Assembly: GCA_028687545.1 (NCBI GenBank)
Contig: JAQTZZ010000025.1
Coordinates: forward strand, 1-58,953
From: Candidatus Wallbacteria bacterium
GTDB lineage: Bacteria > Muiribacteriota > JAQTZZ01
Length of the DNA: 58,953 bases
Reading direction: 5' to 3'
Shown here: piece after piece, positions 51,198 through 58,953 of the stretch
How positions within the stretch are numbered: the stretch's first letter is position 1
Layout: every line of letters starts with the position of its first letter
The notes under the pieces: model-generated
Databases searched by the model: none
Seen by the model: only the letters and a program-made list of their open reading frames with translations
Told to the model about the DNA's origin: nothing
Translations under genes and position numbers: made by a program

Positions 51198-51746
51198 TTA
51201 TTTCTTTGACTGTATCATGATGATTCGAGCGCTGGCTTCCAGAGAAGACGCGAATTTATAGGCTTCCTCAAGATTTTTCCCGCTGCTGAAAACACCATGT
51301 GAACGCACCACCACCAGTGGTGAATTCTGAAATAGAAGCGGGATCTTTTCAGCCACTTCAGCAGACGCAATCGCGTTTTCCACCGAAAGCACCGGGATTT
51401 CCCTGAAATAGAACTTCCCCTCAGCGTCCACAGGAACTATCCGGTCGGTATTAAAAGATAACGCTACCGTGTGAGGGGAATGGCAGTGCACTATGGCAGC
51501 GGCTTTAGTCGCCAGATAGATCGACCTGTGTACCACATATTCCATCGAAGCAAGTCCCTGGAAGCTTGAATTCAGATTCACGCCGACAATATCGGCATAG
51601 GTCAGGAATCCGCACTGGGAACCGGTTCTGGTGATAAAAACAGTATCCCCCTGTCTGATGGAAAGATTCCCGCTGTGGGAATGATTCAATCCTTCCAGAA
51701 ACAGCCTGTGCCCGATTTCCGCCAGCTCCTTCCTGATGTCAGCCAT
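51198..51746 (-). CDS. class II aldolase/adducin family protein
   Basis: 182 residues. Zinc-ligand motifs: HCHSPH at about 90-95 and RSHGVF at about 150. SGNLS near 28, SQCGF, and the MEYVVHRSIY Glu (about 70) fit fuculose-phosphate/ribulose-phosphate aldolases or methylthioribulose dehydratases. Substrate cannot be told. ATG 51746 is chosen for AAGGAG 9 nt upstream; the frame extends to 51755. Single gene, with no sugar-pathway neighbours. Confidence 0.88.
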   Translation of the reverse strand: MADIRKELAEIGHRLFLEGLNHSHSGNLSIRQGDTVFITRTGSQCGFLTYADIVGVNLNSSFQGLASMEYVVHRSIYLATKAAAIVHCHSPHTVALSFNTDRIVPVDAEGKFYFREIPVLSVENAIASAEVAEKIPLLFQNSPLVVVRSHGVFSSGKNLEEAYKFASSLEASARIIMIQSKK

Positions 51747-51800
51747 GACTCTCAACTCCTTGGGTCAGATAGAAGCAAATTCTAACAAATTCCGCCTTCT

Positions 51801-51830
51801 TTGCCAAGAAAATCGGAATTATGATATGAT
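51801..51830 (+). promoter_or_regulatory. promoter of PAS sensor gene (near-leaderless)
   Basis: TTGCCA (51801-51806), 18-nt spacer, TATGAT (51825-51830), then 8 nt to ATG 51839; no Shine-Dalgarno. Confidence 0.55.
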
Positions 51831-51838
51831 TAGATAAA

Positions 51839-53614
51839 ATGAGCGAAGAATCCAAAAACATCAGAATCGAGCGATTGCTGTCAGCTAAAACTGTCCTGAT
51901 TTCCTCCACAGTCCTGATCTTTTTCGTGCTCCTCTCCCATCTGGGCATCCAGAGCATGCGCCTGAAAAATCAGGAATTCGAACATCAGCTCGCCTCCCAG
52001 AATCTGTCGGCGAATATGCTGAACGTGGTCTTCAAGAGAATGGGCAAAGTGGCAGATGCTGTGGCAGACAGCCAACAGGTCAAAGACTTTCTCTCAGGCG
52101 GGAGTGCAGAGATCCAGACTACTCTTGACACAACCATGAAGATCCTGAGCGCAGACATAGTGTACCTGATGGACAGCAACGGAAATGTGATCGCCTGCAC
52201 ATTTTACGGCAGTAATGAAACCCTCACAGGCAACAATTATGCTTTCAGACCATATTTTTCCGAGGCCATCACCGGAACCCCCCAGATCTTCCCTGCACTG
52301 GGTGTGACTACCAGAAAGCGCGGAGTTTACTTCAGCGCGCCGGTTTACATTCTCAACAGCTTTACCCCGGCCGGAGTGGTTGTGATCAAAATGGGTTCAG
52401 ACATGATCGACGAGCTTCTGCTCCAATACCAGTATAAATGTGCCGTCACTTCTCCTTCGAGCGTGGTCTTCTCCACAAATTTCGACGAATGGCTGTTCAA
52501 ATTTGTGCCGCCTGTTGACGAGAAAAAAATTCAGGAAATAGACGAAACCAAGCAGTTCGCCGGCAAACAGATCTCCCTGGCTCCCTTCCATATGCTGAAA
52601 AAAGAAACAGTGATCGACGGGAAACTCTTTTTCGTCGCACATGCACCCATCGGCAGCTCCAAATGGACCATTATTTCCCTCACACCCAAGAATTTTTCCT
52701 ACCCGCTGAGCAGCCAGCAGAAATCCTTTCTTGCCTGGTCAGGACTGATGATCCTGCTTTTATTCCTGATCATCACGATCCTGATCGCGCACCTGCTCTG
52801 GCGGAAAAAAACCATGCTGGAACTTAAGGAATCCGAAGAAAAATACCGTCTGCTCTTCGCCTCAGAAAGTAATACGATCATTTTGCTCGATGCTGAAACC
52901 AGGCATGTCGCTGACGTCAACGACAAAGCCTGTGCACTGTATGGATATACCAGGGAGGAATTCCTGCACCTGAAATCCACGGATTTTGCCGGAGAAATGG
53001 AAACCACTTTCGCTGGCAGCGATAAAATGACTTCCATCAGTTCGGAAATCATCCCTTACCGATATCACCGCAGGAAAGATGGAACGCTGTTTTCAGTGGA
53101 AATCTCCTACGGTTCTTTCTCCTGGCGGAGTCGCAAGATGCTCTGTGTACTCGTGAGAGACGTCACTGAACAGAAAAAAATGGTTGAGAGCCTGCAGGAT
53201 TCAGAACGTAAATTCAGGACATTGTATGAATCCTCAAGCGACGCCATCATGCTGCTGAACGAGGAAGGATTCTTCGACTGCAACCTCGCAACTCTTAAAA
53301 TATTCGGATGCAATAGATCCGAAGAGTTCCTCCACAGGCAGCCCCATCAATTTTCACCGCTCAGGCAGCCGGATGGGAGTGATTCCACTGAAGCAGCCAG
53401 GCGTCACATCAAAAAAGCTTTTGCCGAAGGCAGCGATAAGTTCGAGTGGCTGCACTGCCGCAAGGACGGAAGCACGTTCCCTGCCGAAGTCTGGCTGACA
53501 GCTATGGAAGTAGGTGGAAAGAAAGTCGTTCAGGCGGTGGTCCGCGATATTTCCGAACATCTGAAATCACTGGAATCACTGTCCGGCACAGCTCAAGATG
53601 AAACCCTCTCCTGA
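51839..53614 (+). CDS. membrane sensor with dCache-like and two PAS domains, no output domain
   Basis: 591 residues. Membrane helix 1 (about 17-36), extracytoplasmic dCache-like region (about 40-295; VYLMDSNGNVIA and a TRKRGVYFSAPVY strand), membrane helix 2 (about 300-322), short coiled coil, PAS 1 (about 330-445: YRLLFASESNTIILLD, RRKDGTLFSVEIS, VRDVTEQKKM) and PAS 2 (about 455-575: FRTLYESSSDAIMLLN, HCRKDGSTFPAEVW, VRDISEHL). It ends without histidine kinase, GGDEF, EAL or methyl-accepting domain. Its last 17 nt overlap the radical SAM gene. How it passes on a signal is unknown. Confidence 0.85.
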   Translation: MSEESKNIRIERLLSAKTVLISSTVLIFFVLLSHLGIQSMRLKNQEFEHQLASQNLSANMLNVVFKRMGKVADAVADSQQVKDFLSGGSAEIQTTLDTTMKILSADIVYLMDSNGNVIACTFYGSNETLTGNNYAFRPYFSEAITGTPQIFPALGVTTRKRGVYFSAPVYILNSFTPAGVVVIKMGSDMIDELLLQYQYKCAVTSPSSVVFSTNFDEWLFKFVPPVDEKKIQEIDETKQFAGKQISLAPFHMLKKETVIDGKLFFVAHAPIGSSKWTIISLTPKNFSYPLSSQQKSFLAWSGLMILLLFLIITILIAHLLWRKKTMLELKESEEKYRLLFASESNTIILLDAETRHVADVNDKACALYGYTREEFLHLKSTDFAGEMETTFAGSDKMTSISSEIIPYRYHRRKDGTLFSVEISYGSFSWRSRKMLCVLVRDVTEQKKMVESLQDSERKFRTLYESSSDAIMLLNEEGFFDCNLATLKIFGCNRSEEFLHRQPHQFSPLRQPDGSDSTEAARRHIKKAFAEGSDKFEWLHCRKDGSTFPAEVWLTAMEVGGKKVVQAVVRDISEHLKSLESLSGTAQDETLS

Positions 53615-54674
53615 CCTCCAGCTCTGTTTCACTGATTACTGCAACTTTCACTGTGTGATGTGTCTTCAGAGTTCCCATGCAGGGATGTATGGTTCCTCTT
53701 CAATCAGAACCCCGCCGCTCCATGCAGGCAGAAAGGGTTTTATCAGTGAAGAACTCATTCTCAGGCTGATCTCAGATCCCATACTCAGCGGAATCAATTT
53801 CCGGCTTTTGAAGGCCCAGTGGCTTGGCGAAGCATTGCTTCATCCGGATTTTTTCCGCCTGCTTTCATTACTCACTCCATTTTTCCCTGAAATTCTGATC
53901 AGTACCAATCTCTCTTTACTGAACTCAAAGAAACTCGGAGAGTTTTTCGCTCTTCTCGAAAAAAGCTCACATTTCACTCTGCTGATCTCTCTCGATTCTT
54001 TCAACCGGGAGACTTACAAAAAAATCAAGGGCATCGACCAGCTGGAACTCGTACTTTCCAACCTGAAGGAATTGAAGAAGATCCGCGACCTGAAAAAGAA
54101 CTGTAATCTCAATCTGGTTCTGCAGATGATCGTGATGGAGGAAAATCAGGCTGAAATCAGGGATTTTCTCGTCAGGGCTTCAGATTTTCTCCACAAACCC
54201 TCAATCATCTATGATCAGGAGGCAGTCACTCAGACCTGGAAAGACAAAATTTTTTATAAAAGACTGGGGGCTGCGGACCAGGCTAAATATGAGCTGATGC
54301 ACAGAAATGCCCTGATCGATTCAGGACTTCTTCCGGCAGAAATCACAGCCTGGGACAGGATCATCACTACCAGCGCAGCCCCGGAGAGCGGCGGAAAACG
54401 CCGGCCCTGCCCAGCCCCGTTTCTCACTCCCACGATCAACTGGGACGGGCAGGTCACAGTCTGCTGCATGGATCCGGAACTGGAACTGAAGATCGGAAAT
54501 CTGGAAAATCAGTCTTTATCGGAGATCTGGGGAGGAACTGCAGTCAATCAGCTGCGTTCAGCGCATCTGTCAGGAAGCCTGTCTTTATATCCCCGCTGTC
54601 TGCGCTGCCAGAATCTCGATCTGCTCCCGCTCCCGGAACAAACTATCTTTTACTGGAAAAAAAGGCTCGGTTAA
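53598..54674 (+). CDS. radical SAM/SPASM domain protein
   Basis: 358 residues. The radical SAM cluster motif CNFHCVMC (CxxxCxxC, residues 14-21) lies near the start, followed by the partial barrel (LISTNLSLL, LISLDSFNRETYKKIKGID). The C-terminal SPASM-type auxiliary cluster region has RPCPAPF, GQVTVCCMD, and CLRCQN, preceded by the typical IGNLENQSLSEIWGG. Such proteins often modify peptides or serve as anaerobic maturases; no substrate peptide is seen nearby. It starts inside the sensor gene. No Shine-Dalgarno is needed for coupled translation. Confidence 0.88.
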   Translation: MKPSPDLQLCFTDYCNFHCVMCLQSSHAGMYGSSSIRTPPLHAGRKGFISEELILRLISDPILSGINFRLLKAQWLGEALLHPDFFRLLSLLTPFFPEILISTNLSLLNSKKLGEFFALLEKSSHFTLLISLDSFNRETYKKIKGIDQLELVLSNLKELKKIRDLKKNCNLNLVLQMIVMEENQAEIRDFLVRASDFLHKPSIIYDQEAVTQTWKDKIFYKRLGAADQAKYELMHRNALIDSGLLPAEITAWDRIITTSAAPESGGKRRPCPAPFLTPTINWDGQVTVCCMDPELELKIGNLENQSLSEIWGGTAVNQLRSAHLSGSLSLYPRCLRCQNLDLLPLPEQTIFYWKKRLG

Positions 54675-54739
54675 CGATTTGTTACAGTGCCTGACAAATT
54701 GTAACAAATTGTAACTGGATTAAGGGTATGATTCCGGCT

Positions 54740-54861
54740 ATTATCGTAATTGTAGAGCAGAGAACATCATACGAGGTACCCCCCTCAGTTCGAAACCTCT
54801 ACGACCTGTAGTCCACTTATACTCTAGTCCTCTGACCGCTTGCAAAAGTGGTCTTTTTTTT
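54740..54861 (+). ncRNA. candidate small RNA or attenuator
   Basis: The 54675-55070 gap has no coding frame I trust. From about 54740 the sequence is structured: a stem CGAGGT (54772-54777) with AACCTCTACG (54793-54803), then CCACTT (54813-54818), which can pair with AAGTGG and compete with the terminator stem. The unit ends at the T8 terminator at 54834-54861. Similar words (TTATACTCTA..., TCTTACCGCT) occur at 37946-37975. No known RNA family matched. Confidence 0.3.
54834..54861 (+). terminator. rho-independent terminator
   Basis: GACCGCTT-GCAA-AAGTGGTC followed by eight T's; one G-T wobble in the stem. Located 160 nt after the radical SAM stop, so it may end that transcript or a separate small RNA. 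Confidence 0.8.
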
Positions 54862-54877
54862 ATCCACGGATGTTTCA

Positions 54878-55059
54878 GGGTTGACACACGGGTCAACCCC
54901 TACGGGATGGGTTTTGTCAGAATATTATCACGTAGGGGCAACGCTTACCGTTGCCCATTTTCCAGGGATTGCACACAACCCATTCTACATTGATTGTGAA
55001 ATCAACAACATGTCCATTGTGAATTCCAAAGCAGTTCGGGCACCCGTAAAGGGTGCCCC
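54878..55059. repeat. cluster of three CGTAGGGG-type palindromes
   Basis: GGGTTGAC-ACACGG-GTCAACCC-CTACG (54878-54903), CGTAGGGGCAACG-CTTA-CCGTTGCCC (54931-54956) and GGGCACCC-GTAAA-GGGTGCCCC (55038-55059). Arms differ in sequence but stay complementary; the flanking CTACG/CGTAG is shared with the 21646 and 22307 units. AT-rich, non-coding DNA lies between them. Confidence 0.7.
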
Positions 55060-55070
55060 ACGGTCTACGG

Positions 55071-56297
55071 TCACTTCTTATTCAGTATCTTCGCCACCTT
55101 CGGCGCACGCAGCCTGTGCGGCTGCGGGAAACCGGACCCGAGCAACGGCCGGCAGTAAATATAGAACTTTTCAGTCACATCTTTTTTTAATGGGTCGTAG
55201 AAATCCTCGGGCATGTGCTTGGTCTTGGCTGCGATTTCATCAAGCTTCACCAGTTTGTAATCAACAGAGTAATTTCCGGTGCGCTGAATTGTAATCGAGC
55301 CGTCAACATTGTGCCAGAGCGCGAACTGGGCAGCCTTTTCGCCAACTTCGCGGGCCTCAAACTGGTCCACGTCTGAAACGCAGCCTACAAACGAGCGCTG
55401 CAGGTAGCCGAAAGTATCAGAGCGTACCCGTTTGATCTTCAGTTTCGCGCGGATCTCATCTGACAGGAGATCTCCGAGTGCGCCGGTACCTGAAAGCTGG
55501 ACATTTCCGTGGGCATCCTTTTCTGAAGTTTTCATCAGGGTTGTCATGATCGGCTGATGCTCTTTATCCGAAACGCCTTCGCTGATCGCAACAATGCAGC
55601 GTCCGAATTTCTCATAAGTGCTCTTTACATCAGACAGGAATCCGTTGATGTCAAAGGGATTTTCCGGGATATAGATGAGATGCGGCCCGTCATCGGGGTA
55701 TTTCCTGGCCAGAGCGCTCGCAGCCGTGAGGAATCCCGCATTCCTCCCCATTACTATGGCAATATAAACTCCAGGCAGTGATCTGTTGTCAAGGTTGGCT
55801 CCCATGAAAGCCTGAGCCACGAATCTGGCGGCTGACGGAAATCCCGGAGTATGATCATTGATCACCAGGTCATTGTCGATAGTCTTCGGGATATGGATCA
55901 CCCGCAGGTCATACTCGGCTTTTTCAGCTTCATCATTGACGATTCTGGCTGTATCAGAGGAATCATTGCCTCCGATGTAGAAAAAATACCTGATTTCGTG
56001 CGCACGCAGCACTTCGAAAATTTCCTTGCAGTATTTTTCATCCGGCTTGTCCCGGGTCGAGAGCAGAGCAGAAGAAGGCGTGGATGCGACTTTTTCAAGG
56101 TTATTGGTGGTTTCCTGGGTCAGGTCCACCAGCTCTTCATTGATGATGCCTTTGACGCCGTTCAATGCGCCGTAAACTTTAGTGACCTGGGAAAACTTCC
56201 TGGATTCCAGAACAGCTCCCACCAGACTCTGATTGATTACAGCTGTCGGTCCACCACTCTGAGCGATCAGAACTTTACCTGTCAGTATCGAACTCAT
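55071..56297 (-). CDS. pfp: 6-phosphofructokinase, PPi-dependent type
   Basis: 408 residues. It phosphorylates fructose 6-phosphate in glycolysis. Motifs: IAQSGGPTAVINQSL, GGNDSSDTA and PKTIDNDL. ATP-dependent PFKs read GGDGS and PGTIDND at these places; the Asp in GGNDS and the Lys in PKTIDND mark the pyrophosphate-using type, although GGDDS is more usual than GGNDS. MGRNAGFLTA binds substrate. GGAGGG precedes ATG. The start overlaps the STAS gene stop by 4 nt, so the two are coupled. A PPi enzyme makes glycolysis reversible at this step. Confidence 0.9.
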   Translation of the reverse strand: MSSILTGKVLIAQSGGPTAVINQSLVGAVLESRKFSQVTKVYGALNGVKGIINEELVDLTQETTNNLEKVASTPSSALLSTRDKPDEKYCKEIFEVLRAHEIRYFFYIGGNDSSDTARIVNDEAEKAEYDLRVIHIPKTIDNDLVINDHTPGFPSAARFVAQAFMGANLDNRSLPGVYIAIVMGRNAGFLTAASALARKYPDDGPHLIYIPENPFDINGFLSDVKSTYEKFGRCIVAISEGVSDKEHQPIMTTLMKTSEKDAHGNVQLSGTGALGDLLSDEIRAKLKIKRVRSDTFGYLQRSFVGCVSDVDQFEAREVGEKAAQFALWHNVDGSITIQRTGNYSVDYKLVKLDEIAAKTKHMPEDFYDPLKKDVTEKFYIYCRPLLGSGFPQPHRLRAPKVAKILNKK

Positions 56298-56695
56298 TTT
56301 CCCTCCTTGGTATTTTCAACCTTGTTCAGTGGTCCATTTATCTCCTGATCCGGGAGTGCACTTTTCCCGGTCTTCAGAAAATCGCAGGCAGTTTCGAGGT
56401 CCCTCACTATGCCGATGACTCGATTGATTCTGGTCAGATCCAGGGTTTTCAGAAGTTCGGTTGAAACTCCGGTGAAGAGCAGCTCTCCGTTTCGCTCCCT
56501 GAGATTTTTCCAGAGGGAGAGCAGTATGCCGTGTGCCTCTTCTGCGACAAAACCCTGTTCGAAATCCACCACTACGCGCAGTGCTCCATCCCGTTTAAGT
56601 TTGTCAGCGATTTTCCTGAATTCCCCAAGATTGTCCCTGAAAATCCCGGAACCTGCACTTACTACCTGAATTCCATCCCTGACAGACAATTCCAT
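56294..56695 (-). CDS. STAS domain protein with altered phosphosite
   Basis: 133 residues: VQVVSAGSG-type first strand, LRVVVDFEQ then FVAEEAHGILLSLW, ELLFTGVSTELLKTLDL. This is the SpoIIAA/RsbV-type STAS fold. At the phosphorylation loop the usual DSSG reads AEEAHG: the Ser is replaced by Glu. It may imitate the phosphorylated, inactive state. It is followed directly by, and overlaps, the phosphofructokinase gene; no partner kinase is in the window. GGAGAAAAA lies before ATG. Confidence 0.8.
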   Translation of the reverse strand: MELSVRDGIQVVSAGSGIFRDNLGEFRKIADKLKRDGALRVVVDFEQGFVAEEAHGILLSLWKNLRERNGELLFTGVSTELLKTLDLTRINRVIGIVRDLETACDFLKTGKSALPDQEINGPLNKVENTKEGK

Positions 56696-56744
56696 TTTTT
56701 CTCCAGTCTGGTCAGACTTGTCTTACCTGTCTTTCGATTAATTA

Positions 56745-58265
56745 CTAAAGCGTACCCAGTATATTCACTACCATATTATAAACTTTCCCGTCCTGTGGAA
56801 CAAGATTCAGCATTTTCTGATAAGCTGCGCGTGCTGATTCCTTGTCCCCGGTTTTCAGATAAACTTTGCCGAGATTGTAATAAACTCCGGCAGAATCAGG
56901 CTTGATGATTTTAGCGATCTCGAAATTCTTGATTGCCGGTGAATATTCTTCCTTCAGAAGATAAGCCAGGCCGAGGTTATAGTGCAGGTCATAGTCGCTG
57001 TCTCTGAGCGCCACTCCCTGCCGCAGCACCGCGATGGCGTCGTCGACTCTGGCGAGAGCCAGGAACACCAGGCCCAGATTGTTATAGACCAGCGGCTCAT
57101 CCACAGCAAGGCCCCTGGCCTTTTGTGCATACTCCAGAGCCTTCTCAAATTTTCCCAACCCATAATAGGATTGAGCCATCAGGTCATAGCTGCGGTAATC
57201 CCCTGCATCAAAGGATACGGCCTGCTCCGCCTCAGCCAGCGCTCTGTAAAATCTGGATTCTTTGAGAAACAGGCGGCTGCTTTCGATATGAGCCAGACTG
57301 CGATGTGTTTCAGTAAGTGTGACTGGCTTAATATCCATCTTTTTTGCCACTACAAGCTGCTGGTAGGGCTGTTTGAGCAGATTGTCATGATAGCTGCAGC
57401 GGACTCCGCCATTCTCCAGTGAGAACTGACCGTTTCGCGAACAGACAGGAAGCTGTTCTATATATTCCTTTTCCCTGAGCAGTGTCAGATCAAGTTTTTC
57501 CATTCCTGGAAACTCCGGTCTTTCCCTGTCATAATCAAGAAATTTGTAACGGAAATTCGTGACAACATCCCTGCGCAGCGCCTGATCGCGGTTATATTCA
57601 AGCACAGCCTTGAACACCAGATGCCTGACCCGGTAACAGTTCACCAGATCCAGAAAATCCTGGTATTCAGAAGTCTTTGAATATTTCGGCAGGATCTTCA
57701 CCGCGTTCTGAAGAGCTTCCTGAAGCAGCAGTTCCTTCTGCTGCCTCTCTGCGATCAGAAAAATGTACATCCAGGCAGAGATGTTTTCCGGAAAAATAGT
57801 CAAATTCTTCCTAAGGGACGCTACAGCCGGATCCAGTCTAAGTTCCTCGATCTGCTTCAGGGCGAGCTGGAAATCAAAATCCTCAGTACCTGGGATGGCG
57901 GGTTTGACCACTGTTTCCACGGTAACTGCAGCAGCTTCGACTGTGGCTTCGGCAGTCTGCTCGACAGGCGCAGGCTGACTGTTTTTTTCGATGAATTCGA
58001 TGATCTCGCCCATCTTATCCTTGAGTTCCAGGGCTTTTTTGTGCTCCGGATCGCTCTGGAGCGCCTGTTTCAGGCAGTCATAGGCTTTGGCATAATCATA
58101 ACGGTCCATGTAATAATACCTGGCCTGCAGGTACCACATGTCAGCGTCGGATTGCTGAGGCGACTCGGCAAACAGGGAAACACCAAAAAAGAGCATCAGA
58201 TAAAATCCGGCAACAAATAATGTTGAATTTTGAATTTTGATTTTTGAATTAAAGGCATAGCTCAT
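56745..58265 (-). CDS. exported TPR-repeat protein with central CxxxxG...CxxH motif
   Basis: 506 residues. Signal peptide-like N-terminus (about 14-33), TPR repeats at about 40-85 (YAKAYDCLKQALQSDPEH), an Ala/Val/Thr-rich linker (100-125), a middle helical region, and C-terminal TPRs (about 330-500; SYDLMAQSYYGLGKFEKAL, LVYNNLGLVFLALAR, LHYNLGLAYLLKEEY, VYYNLGKVYLKTGD). In the centre (about 275-295) CSRNGQFSLENGGVRCSYH resembles the CPxGGxY...VxCSxH end of pseudopilins. The N-terminal residues NSKIKIQNST lie in AT-rich repeat-like DNA. AGGAAAGGT precedes ATG. Confidence 0.78.
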   Translation of the reverse strand: MSYAFNSKIKIQNSTLFVAGFYLMLFFGVSLFAESPQQSDADMWYLQARYYYMDRYDYAKAYDCLKQALQSDPEHKKALELKDKMGEIIEFIEKNSQPAPVEQTAEATVEAAAVTVETVVKPAIPGTEDFDFQLALKQIEELRLDPAVASLRKNLTIFPENISAWMYIFLIAERQQKELLLQEALQNAVKILPKYSKTSEYQDFLDLVNCYRVRHLVFKAVLEYNRDQALRRDVVTNFRYKFLDYDRERPEFPGMEKLDLTLLREKEYIEQLPVCSRNGQFSLENGGVRCSYHDNLLKQPYQQLVVAKKMDIKPVTLTETHRSLAHIESSRLFLKESRFYRALAEAEQAVSFDAGDYRSYDLMAQSYYGLGKFEKALEYAQKARGLAVDEPLVYNNLGLVFLALARVDDAIAVLRQGVALRDSDYDLHYNLGLAYLLKEEYSPAIKNFEIAKIIKPDSAGVYYNLGKVYLKTGDKESARAAYQKMLNLVPQDGKVYNMVVNILGTL

Positions 58266-58360
58266 TTTAATACCTTTCCTCTATCTCATCATTCAACATC
58301 AAGCATTTAAAATTCAAGATTGAATTTCCATACTAGTCTAATGATGATAATCTTCTACCT

Positions 58361-58953
58361 TTAATACTCCCGGCTGATCACCCGAACCTCGGTAGTCAGT
58401 GTCATATCATTCTCAATGTATGTGCCAGTAAGTTCAGCAGTGTCAGCTGCAGCAGGCGCTGTGTAGACATTCCCGTTCAATGTACCTCCGCCTGAGAACA
58501 GAGACCAGGTGATGCCGTGCGCTTCATTTGTGCCTCCATTGTACAGGACCTCGACAGTACAGGGCAACTGCAATTCACTTTCCAAAGCCACCTGGATTTC
58601 AGTTGTACTCAGGAAGATGTTCACTGGAAATGCTGGGGATTCAAGCTCAGAATACCAGACGTCATTTCTAGGTATGCCATCGTTCCCGGCAATGATCCAC
58701 ATTTTATTGTTGAAATAAATCAGCTGGTGGGAGCACCTAGCAGACATGCCTGAAAATTCCGATGCTTTGATCCAGTTCAGGCCATTGTCCGATTGCCAGA
58801 TGTCGCTCAACATAGTATGATCAGGTCTGATGCCGCCTACAATCCAGAGCTTCCTGTCAAAGCTTGCCAGAGAATAAGCGCTTCTTGCTCCAATACTGGC
58901 TGAATTTGTAATCTCCTGCCAGTTGATGCCGTCAATTGAACACCAGACATCAT
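58361..58953 (-). CDS. kelch-like protein, 5' end outside window
   Basis: The frame is open to the window's right edge; the ATG at 58813 is internal. Visible part: two and a half kelch-like blades (DVWCSIDGINWQEIT, LASFDRKLWIVGGIRPD, LSDIWQSDNGLNWIKAS, LIYFNNKMWIIAGNDG, NDVWYSELES), then a beta-sandwich domain (about the last 85 residues) with VEVLYNGGTNEAHGITWSLF and a Bacterial Ig-like (Big2-type) look. Secreted or surface role is likely. 95 nt of AT-rich DNA separate it from the TPR gene. Confidence 0.7.
   Translation of the reverse strand, partial: DVWCSIDGINWQEITNSASIGARSAYSLASFDRKLWIVGGIRPDHTMLSDIWQSDNGLNWIKASEFSGMSARCSHQLIYFNNKMWIIAGNDGIPRNDVWYSELESPAFPVNIFLSTTEIQVALESELQLPCTVEVLYNGGTNEAHGITWSLFSGGGTLNGNVYTAPAAADTAELTGTYIENDMTLTTEVRVISREY

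Noticed and set aside
54790-54815. TTCGAAAC block suggesting a tRNA T-loop
   Set aside because: The flanking bases cannot form a 5-bp T-stem, and no acceptor or anticodon arm can be drawn.
54848-55294. 148-residue plus-strand frame
   Set aside because: It runs through palindromic repeats and into the antisense of phosphofructokinase; no family resemblance.

Overview
The window looks like a chromosomal piece of an uncultured diderm (two-membrane) bacterium. It encodes two secretins, lipoproteins with a lipobox, a probable outer-membrane barrel and LspA. GC content is moderate, roughly 48-50% by eye. Gene order and fusions resemble no common model organism. A candidate-phylum lineage of the Wallbacteria/Riflebacteria type is a guess that cannot be proven from the sequence. 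I see no rRNA, tRNA, CRISPR array or intact insertion sequence.

Layout. (1) 1-10847: two complete but divergent type IV pilus/type II secretion alignment operons point at each other. Each has a PilM-PilN fusion, PilO, PilP, a secretin and a small lipoprotein; the last two are in swapped order. Two hairpin repeats lie between them. (2) 10848-14379: an AT-rich accessory patch with an AAA/DUF4143 ATPase between imperfect direct repeats, a DUF4258/DUF2283 toxin-antitoxin-like pair, a decayed HigBA pair and a broken fibre gene. (3) 14458-20025: secreted fibre proteins sharing one N-terminal module, ending in C1q-like or peptidase S74 domains. (4) 20050-33865: minor pseudopilin genes and three giant PilX-like proteins, two of them associated with copies of an anchored CxxC protein. 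One duplicated PilX-like copy has decayed to a stub. (5) 34002-42146: folK, folB, folP, a family 4 uracil-DNA glycosylase, nadC and rho, split by three papain-family proteases, each with a textbook promoter. (6) 42541-51053: a barrel-like protein, a propeller-TPR protein, a metzincin-like protease, lspA, a HEAT-repeat protein and a FlgM-like protein. (7) 51198-58953: a class II aldolase-like protein, a PAS sensor without transmitter overlapping a radical SAM/SPASM gene, a STAS protein overlapping PPi-type phosphofructokinase, a TPR protein and a partial kelch-like protein.

The dominant theme is assembly of an extracellular apparatus. Alignment complexes and secretins, PilX/PilV/PilW/FimT-like minor pilins, and secreted self-processing or C1q-tipped fibres lie side by side; that the fibres travel through this machinery is inference. 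Two recurring architectural features stand out. Several first genes have a -10 box exactly 6 nt before ATG and no Shine-Dalgarno, so their mRNAs are probably leaderless. Several genes end with their TAG stop inside an intergenic hairpin repeat.
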